Assembly: GCA_035319305.1 (NCBI GenBank)
Contig: DATHCY010000116.1
Span: 1 to 10,666 of the forward strand
DNA: 10,666 nucleotides
Direction of reading: 5' to 3'
Origin: Methanocella_A sp035319305
GTDB taxonomy: Archaea; Halobacteriota; Methanocellia; Methanocellales; Methanocellaceae
In this document: piece by piece, positions 6,815-10,666 of the stretch
How positions within the stretch are numbered: position 1 is the stretch's first letter
Layout of the letters: each line of letters starts with the position of its first letter
Made by a program: the position numbers and the translations under genes
The notes under the pieces: generated by a model
Told to the model about the DNA's origin: nothing
The model's input: the letters and a program-made list of their open reading frames with translations, nothing else
Databases searched by the model: none

Positions 6815-6850
6815 TGACATCCTCCCACGGCTGAAGCCTGTGGACTTCAT
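6815..6850 (-). mobile_element. IS605-type right-end scar carrying the ribosome site of the nuclease-like gene
   Basis: On the minus strand a stem (CCAC-A-GGC-TTCA-GCC-GTGG, 6843-6825) is followed by GAGGATGTCA. This is the form of IS200/IS605 right ends, whose coding reading is a TnpB tail of the TGFSRGRMS type. The same pattern recurs at 10213-10246. The GGAGG at 6825-6821 is at once part of the scar and the Shine-Dalgarno of the gene starting at 6813. The stem ends where that site begins, so folding could affect its access. Confidence 0.55.
6821..6826 (-). promoter_or_regulatory. Shine-Dalgarno GGGAGG of the nuclease-like gene
   Basis: GGGAGG seven bases before the ATG at 6813 on the minus strand. 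It decides the start codon. It lies in the 3' flank of the IS605-like hairpin. Confidence 0.7.
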
Positions 6851-6890
6851 CAACTCTGCAACCCGCCCCCTTGGCAAGATGTTTCGCCTA

Positions 6891-7883
6891 TCAACCATCG
6901 TTCCTGTGAGGAGATAAATGCGATGGTTTCGCATCTTTCGCCTCTTGCGATGAATCCGGATCGAGGTTTGCGCTCCTATTCTGGATGATGTAGAGCCCTG
7001 CCATGATAAGCACGGCCCCGGCGATGGTGTAGATCGTCAGCGATTCGCCCAGCAGGATCACGGCGAGCGTGACGCCTGCTAGCGGTGTCACGTATATGGA
7101 CATGCCCACCATGGAGGCGGGCAGCTTCTCCAGCCCGTGGTTGTAGATTAGGAAAGCCACGACGGAGCAGCATATTGCCAGAAAGCCGAGCGAGACCCAT
7201 GAGAGGGGGGTCAGGGTTGTCAGCGACCTCATCGGAGTCGTGAACACGTAGAACGGTAGCATGCCTACTAAGCCGAAGAAGAATGTGTAGAGTAGCAAAG
7301 TCAGCGGGCTGTAGCGCCTGGAGATCTTTTTCGACGCGACCGTGTACAGGCCGAAGAGTGCGGCGCTTGAGAGTCCCATGAGATCCCCTGGCAGATGTGC
7401 GAGCGAGAGGTCCACAGTCCCGGCTGCAACGATCAAAAAGACGCCGACAAACCCGACCAACCCCCCGATCAACTGTTTCCTCTTGGGGGCTTCATTTAAC
7501 AGTAGCGCGCCGAAGATTATGATAAAGAACGTGGACAGGTTGAATAGTAGGGAAAAGTTGGTCACGGTGGTATATACTAGCGAGAACACCTGCAGCACGA
7601 ACTGTAGCGAAACCCCTGTGATCGACAGAAATATAAAAGCAGGGATGTCGGATAGCCTGACCTTCAGCGCGTCCTGCTTAAAGAGCAGGGCCGCCGCGAG
7701 CACGACTGCGAAGGCGATCGCAAATCGAATTGTGACCGTCTCGACCGGGTTCAGCTGGGTTAGCACCTCCTTGGCCGCGATCGATGAGGCTCCCCACAAT
7801 ACATTGACGAGGACAAGCCCAATGATCATTATCGTAGTATTGGATTCCGGCAGCGACATTAGTTTTTTCAGCGGGTAGCACAC
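6891..7883 (-). CDS. EamA/DMT-family permease (ten-helix drug/metabolite transporter)
   Basis: Protein of 330 residues, almost wholly hydrophobic, with the two-fold repeat of the EamA family. The first half (about 18-155) opens with IGLVLVNVLWGASSIAAKEV, and the second (about 172-300) contains the paired motif IYNHGLEKLPASMVGMSIYVTPLAGVT in split form. The residues GES and the final helix (LIMAGLYII) are typical. It should sit in the cytoplasmic membrane with about ten helices and export or import a small solute; the substrate is unknown. The start is the GTG at 7883 because AGGT lies five bases before it. An ATG at 7859 is possible but lacks a ribosome site. The tail after residue 305 is hydrophilic, as usual. 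The nuclease-like gene follows on the same strand after 77 bases that hold the IS605 scar. Confidence 0.88.
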   Translation of the reverse strand: MCYPLKKLMSLPESNTTIMIIGLVLVNVLWGASSIAAKEVLTQLNPVETVTIRFAIAFAVVLAAALLFKQDALKVRLSDIPAFIFLSITGVSLQFVLQVFSLVYTTVTNFSLLFNLSTFFIIIFGALLLNEAPKRKQLIGGLVGFVGVFLIVAAGTVDLSLAHLPGDLMGLSSAALFGLYTVASKKISRRYSPLTLLLYTFFFGLVGMLPFYVFTTPMRSLTTLTPLSWVSLGFLAICCSVVAFLIYNHGLEKLPASMVGMSIYVTPLAGVTLAVILLGESLTIYTIAGAVLIMAGLYIIQNRSANLDPDSSQEAKDAKPSHLSPHRNDG

Positions 7884-7910
7884 TCCTTACCTGGGCAGAC
7901 ACGACCCCGT

Positions 7911-7920
7911 TTTTTAAATT
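7911..7920 (-). promoter_or_regulatory. TATA box candidate of the permease gene
   Basis: The minus strand reads AATTTAAAAA here, about 30 bases before the GTG start. Transcription would begin near 7890, giving a very short leader. Confidence 0.4.
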
Positions 7921-7992
7921 CCTTATGGTCTGCGCCTGCCGATTCGCCGGTTGATGATCGGCAGCGAGAGCCGTTATATTTTTAGCATACCA

Positions 7993-8001
7993 TTTTATAA
8001 G
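7993..8001 (+). promoter_or_regulatory. TATA box candidate of the small exported protein gene
   Basis: TTTTATAAG stands about 35-43 bases before the ATG at 8036, so transcription should start near 8020-8025. A second TATA-like run (TATATAGG) lies too close to the start codon to serve. The gene diverges from the permease. Confidence 0.5.
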
Positions 8002-8035
8002 TCGGGCGTTTGATACTGTATATAGGGGATGTATA

Positions 8036-8332
8036 ATGGAGTTTAGTAAAAAGTACTTGGTTCAGGCCAGCCTTGTGCTGCTCTTTGCTGTGCTGATCAT
8101 GGCGCCTGCCGCGGCCCAGTTAGTACCGACCGGGGGCTTCACTAAGACCTATGAACAGAGTTCGGCGGGAGGCACGTTCGTGCCGCCACAGACACACGTC
8201 TCAGAGTCGTTATATAACTATCCTGGGGTCAGCGCTTTCGGAGCGTATCCTGGCGGTGGCTATGCAGCAGATTACGGCGTGGGCTTCACCCCGTATGGTT
8301 ATACGCCTTACGGTGGCTTTACGTACCTTTGA
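8036..8332 (+). CDS. small exported Gly/Tyr/Pro-rich protein, function unknown
   Basis: Protein of 98 residues. The N-terminus is a classic Sec signal peptide: KK at 5-6, a hydrophobic core (about 9-22) and a cleavage site after APAAA (Ala27). The mature part of about 70 residues is low in complexity. It starts with Gly/Ser/Thr-rich sequence and ends in repeats of Gly and aromatic residues (YPGGGY, PYGYTPYGG). It has no cysteine and no membrane anchor, so it should be released or become part of the cell envelope or matrix. A purine run (GGGGATG) precedes the ATG. It is not recognised as a known family. Its stop lies 16 bases from that of the convergent gene. Confidence 0.7.
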   Translation: MEFSKKYLVQASLVLLFAVLIMAPAAAQLVPTGGFTKTYEQSSAGGTFVPPQTHVSESLYNYPGVSAFGAYPGGGYAADYGVGFTPYGYTPYGGFTYL

Positions 8333-8348
8333 GGAGCGTGTGGGCGGG

Positions 8349-8924
8349 CTAATGAGTCCGGACCCGGTGCTTATCGTACAGGCGTTGTGACCATTTGGTC
8401 TTCCATTTGTTGCCGCTGGTCTTGCAGTATCGGACCCGTGTCTCCGGGTCCTCTTTTACCCAGTTAAAGAGATACATGAATTGGTCGCGCCCCACTTCGA
8501 CTTGCCTGATCCTCTCCGGCACTCCGATGCTGACCAAGTAGTCGCTGAATGCGTCCTCGATGAAAAACTGCAGTGGGTTCTCGATCTTGACCGGTTTCCA
8601 GGCAAAGCCCTCTTCATTCAGCCAGGTCCGAACGTTATCGAAAATGTGTCCTGTACATATCTCGATCCTGTATGTCTCCTTAGCAACGTCCATCTCTCTA
8701 AAAAGGTTGTCGATGATCTCCACCGTCCGCTTCTGATACTGTTTCCCCGAGTATTTGCCGTCTTGAAAATACTCTACGTCGATCATGCCATACTTGAAAG
8801 CGGTCGACTCGACTTCGTATGCCCCTATAGCGGCGCCTCCGACAGGGGATCCAATGCCTGCGTCGTCGATCTGCACGACCCTGAGATCCCCGTCCTTTTC
8901 GTCCATACCAGACGATTTTCGCAT
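8349..8924 (-). CDS. conserved unknown protein with RNase H-like features
   Basis: Protein of 191 residues from the ATG at 8924; a second ATG at 8906 is possible. Near the N-terminus a strand carries VVQIDDAGIGSPVGG (Asp20, Asp21), much like the first active-site strand of RNase H-fold nucleases (compare DEAGRG in RNase HII), followed by the hairpin strand AAIGAYEVE. A long helix with Glu69 comes next, then the strand YRIEICTG, a helix, a strand, and a helix with Glu123, Asp124 and Asp128. That order (strands with Asp, helix with Glu, C-terminal acidic helix) suggests a metal-dependent nuclease of the RNase H/RuvC-like fold. The family is conserved but uncharacterised as far as I recall. The tail after 140 is basic and aromatic and may bind nucleic acid. 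A TATA-like AT run sits at about 8934-8946. Confidence 0.72.
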   Translation of the reverse strand: MRKSSGMDEKDGDLRVVQIDDAGIGSPVGGAAIGAYEVESTAFKYGMIDVEYFQDGKYSGKQYQKRTVEIIDNLFREMDVAKETYRIEICTGHIFDNVRTWLNEEGFAWKPVKIENPLQFFIEDAFSDYLVSIGVPERIRQVEVGRDQFMYLFNWVKEDPETRVRYCKTSGNKWKTKWSQRLYDKHRVRTH

Positions 8925-9085
8925 GAATCAGTTAAATATTTTATCTAAACGAGAGTGCAAAGAGGGGGGTGTGCCTCCCTTCGCGGGATAGCTCATCGGA
9001 CGGGTTTGAATGGTGGGTGTCTTGGCGTTAAAGAACTGTTATAAACCCCTATTTTTAAGGGTGGCTAGCTAATAGAAAAATTGGT

Positions 9086-9104
9086 AAAACGGGCTGTTCG
9101 CCCG
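9086..9104 (-). terminator. hairpin/T-run terminator of the winged-helix regulator gene
   Basis: On the minus strand CGGGC-GAACA-GCCCG is followed at once by TTTT and, a little further, TTTTT. It begins four bases after the stop codon of the regulator gene. Archaea mainly use the T-runs; the stem may add efficiency. Confidence 0.55.
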
Positions 9105-9107
9105 CGT

Positions 9108-9491
9108 TTATTTTAACTTGTCGGTTAGTGATCTGAGCTTCTGGATGTTGTCTAGGTGAAGCTGGGCTTCGACACGTTTCCGCTCTTCGAGCGTGGAGAT
9201 AATGTCGGTAATGCTTGTGGCCAGCCTGTAGCACTTTAGCGGCCTGCCCTTGCCTTCCTTCTTGATCTCTCTCTCCTCGATCCAGTTCTGGTCTCTGAGC
9301 TCCCTCATGACGATGCTCACTTCAGGCTGCCGAAGGTCCGCACCGAGCTCGATATCCCTGCTGATTGTCTCATCCACATTGGCCAGATATACCAATGTCT
9401 TGGCGACGTTTCTCTTTAATCCCACGTTTACTAATGTTTCAACGAACTCCTTATCCTTTTCATCCAACACTGGCACTGTAAGTTTTTTCAT
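9108..9491 (-). CDS. winged-helix transcriptional regulator (TrmB/ArsR-like)
   Basis: Protein of 127 residues. Residues about 12-92 form a winged helix-turn-helix: helices DEKDKEFVETLVNVG and RNVAKTLVYLAN, a turn, the recognition helix RQPEVSIVMRELRDQNW (54-70), and a wing with EGKGRPLKCYRL (79-90). The Gly-Arg-Pro wing turn is typical of archaeal TrmB/ArsR-like regulators. The last 35 residues form a charged amphipathic helix (EERKRVEAQLHLDNIQKLRS), probably for dimerisation. No ligand domain or metal-binding cysteines are present. The start is certain: GAGGTGGAT stands just before the ATG. An inverted repeat around its own TATA region suggests self-repression. Confidence 0.88.
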   Translation of the reverse strand: MKKLTVPVLDEKDKEFVETLVNVGLKRNVAKTLVYLANVDETISRDIELGADLRQPEVSIVMRELRDQNWIEEREIKKEGKGRPLKCYRLATSITDIISTLEERKRVEAQLHLDNIQKLRSLTDKLK

Positions 9492-9495
9492 TTAT

Positions 9496-9504
9496 ATCCA
9501 CCTC
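9496..9504 (-). promoter_or_regulatory. Shine-Dalgarno GAGGTGGAT of the regulator gene
   Basis: Near-perfect archaeal ribosome binding sequence four bases before the ATG at 9491 on the minus strand. Confidence 0.7.
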
Positions 9505-9524
9505 GATTGAAAATTATTCATAAA

Positions 9525-9556
9525 TCAGAATTAATTATTTATTATATGAATTCTGA
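9525..9556. promoter_or_regulatory. inverted repeat TCAGAATT-N16-AATTCTGA around the regulator's TATA region
   Basis: Perfect 8-base arms at 9525-9532 and 9549-9556. Between them the minus strand reads ATATAATAAAT, the best TATA candidate for the regulator gene, which puts the transcript start near 9516. A dimer bound to both arms would block the TATA-binding protein. The arm centres are 24 bases apart, a little over two helical turns. It is a candidate operator, most simply for the regulator itself. Confidence 0.5.
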
Positions 9557-10205
9557 CAATGGTAGTATAGCAACCGTTATTATATATACTTTACCCCTAT
9601 GAGCTCGATAATAAAATTTAGTAAGAATATAAAATGGCTTACAGAAGTATAAAAGATAAATCAATATTTTACCCCGACACCGACCATCACGAAATAATTG
9701 CGAAAATCGACCACACACGACCGCATACATTCTTCGATAAATCAAATTTAGATGTATGAATAAAATACACATAACTGTAACATATATCCTTTATTATTTC
9801 CCCACGAACACAGATATCTCAAAATAGTTTTCAACCTATAAGATATGAACGACCCCATATTTCTCGATCCTTTACATCAAGAAATGGCAGATACCTCCGC
9901 AGAATATTATTCTTAAAAAATATAGATTAAGTGATTTACCACCAACACCACGGAGCGAGAAACCCCACAAACCCCCCCCTTTAACCGCGGAGAAAAAATC
10001 TAACCCTCAAACCCATCAGACTTAAAATTGCTATCCACATCAGATTCACCACTCACGCCCACAGATCACCCTACAAAATTCTCCAACGGACGATATTGAA
10101 GGTTTGTTCCGCGGAACTCCTCCACGCCGTCGCCAATAGTACACTTCGATTAACAGGATAGGGAATTATTGCAAATCGGGGGCTGATACCTTAGTTTTGG
10201 TGGTG
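9557..10205. other. gene-free A/C-skewed spacer
   Basis: No frame with a ribosome site and plausible protein sequence is seen. Short minus-strand frames here are AT-driven. The plus strand is very poor in G: over 9961-10080 I count 46 C against 9 G. Two related short motifs (CGGAGCGAGAAACCCC near 9952 and GCGGAGAAAAAATC near 9987) occur. A perfect 12-base palindrome lies at 10106. The function is unknown. Confidence 0.5.
10106..10117. repeat. 12-base perfect palindrome GTTCCGCGGAAC
   Basis: Self-complementary over 12 bases in a non-coding region about 200 bases upstream of the deacetylase-like gene. It could be a regulator site or chance. Confidence 0.4.
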
Positions 10206-10212
10206 TGGCGAC

Positions 10213-10246
10213 CGTGGAACCCACAGGCTTTAGCTGTGGGAGTGTC
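10213..10246 (+). mobile_element. IS605-type right-end scar (hairpin and AGTGTCA)
   Basis: A perfect 7-base stem, CCCACAG-GCTTTAG-CTGTGGG (10220-10240), is preceded by GTGGAA and followed by AGTGTCA. It has the same design as the scar at 6815-6850, and its coding reading (EPTGFSCGSV) matches the tail there (STGFSRGRMS). No TnpB body is left upstream. It lies 76 bases before the deacetylase-like start codon. Confidence 0.5.
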
Positions 10247-10321
10247 AGAGGCGATAGTCATGGAGTCGGAGTAGCATTCTGCGTCGAAATTATGAAATAT
10301 CCATAGGCGAAACTGTTTGTT

Positions 10322-10666
10322 ATGCGTGGCCCGTGTATTATCTGCGCGGCCGAGTTTCTCCTCTACAGATCAGGAAACCATGTGGAGAGTCCTCGCAGGC
10401 TGACTGCGATCATGAGTCATCTGGCGTCGTCTCCGAGGACGAAAGAGATCAGTGTAATAAGACCGCAAGAAGCTTTGGAAGAACAGATCTGCGCCGTCCA
10501 CAAGCCAGACTATCTCCGTCGATTAGAGGCGTTCGGCACCGGCATGCTGGACCCTGACACCTGGATGACTTCGGGCTCGCTAACCGCGGCGAAATTTGCG
10601 GTTGGAGCGGCCGTATGTGCGGTCGATCAGGTGATGGCCGGCAGGCCTCTTGCCTTCAGCTTGGCG
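10322..10666 (+). CDS. histone deacetylase/AcuC-family protein, N-terminal part
   Basis: The first 115 codons of a frame that is still open at the right edge. It starts at the ATG 10322 and an in-frame TAG stands 18 bases upstream. The sequence follows the N-terminus of the HDAC/acetoin-utilisation family. GNHVESPRRL (18-27) stands for the usual GHPE-x-P-x-RL, then AVHKPDYLRRLE (58-69) for the VH-x-x-x-Y motif, then a helix AAKFAVGAAVCAVDQVMAG and AFSL, where the family goes on to RPPGHH. The catalytic His and zinc-binding Asp residues lie beyond the window. Members are zinc-dependent amide hydrolases acting on acetyl-lysine or acetylated small molecules. The substrate is unknown. GNHVE replaces the consensus GHPE, a deviation worth noting. 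A weak AGGCGA precedes the start. Confidence 0.82.
   Translation, partial: MRGPCIICAAEFLLYRSGNHVESPRRLTAIMSHLASSPRTKEISVIRPQEALEEQICAVHKPDYLRRLEAFGTGMLDPDTWMTSGSLTAAKFAVGAAVCAVDQVMAGRPLAFSLA

Noticed and set aside
7342..7878. 178-codon plus-strand frame
   Set aside because: It is antisense to the permease; the Ser/Thr/Asn-rich translation is the usual shadow of a hydrophobic protein.
8481..8948. 155-codon plus-strand frame
   Set aside because: It is antisense to the RNase H-like protein gene, has no ribosome site and no family resemblance.
9542..9772. 76-codon minus-strand frame in the AT-rich spacer
   Set aside because: No ribosome site, a composition driven by AT content, and overlap with the regulator's control region.

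Overview
The window looks like euryarchaeal chromosome, most likely from a methanogen of the Methanomicrobia/Methanocella type. The pointers are: cytoplasmic multi-PAS histidine kinases with the archaeal H-box SHDINN, TATA-type promoter elements, Shine-Dalgarno sequences of the GGTGA/GAGGTGAT kind, a TrmB/ArsR-like winged-helix regulator, and several IS200/IS605-type (TnpB) right-end scars. The genus is inference; no rRNA or marker gene is present.

Left part (1-4860), all on the minus strand: a small two-helix membrane protein overlaps the start of a further gene that leaves the window at base 1. Two paralogous PAS histidine kinases follow, separated by a spacer that holds a plus-strand TnpB C-terminal remnant. 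The kinases align without gaps over about 290 residues. The one at 705-2669 then carries an extra third PAS domain of about 133 residues. No response regulator is present, so both look like orphan sensor kinases.

Middle (4860-7900): an A/C-rich spacer contains two more TnpB 3'-end scars, one of them with an in-frame 24-codon duplication. A minus-strand series comes next in transcription order: an EamA-family permease, then a PD-(D/E)XK-type nuclease-like protein, then a calcineurin-like metallophosphoesterase. The ribosome binding site of the nuclease gene lies inside an IS605-like end hairpin, so the gene appears to be translated from a transposon scar.

Right part (7900-10666): a small exported Gly/Tyr-rich protein (plus) converges on a conserved unknown protein with RNase H-like features (minus). 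Next comes a winged-helix regulator (minus) with an inverted repeat flanking its own TATA region and a hairpin/T-run terminator. An 800-base, largely gene-free, A/C-skewed spacer follows, ending in a fifth IS605-like hairpin. The first 115 codons of a histone-deacetylase/AcuC-family gene run off the right edge.

The most promising points are the scar-derived ribosome binding site of the nuclease gene, the nuclease/phosphoesterase pair, the five orphan TnpB ends (possible omega-RNA relics), the modular tandem kinases, and the RNase H-like unknown. No complete new system can be proven from this window alone.
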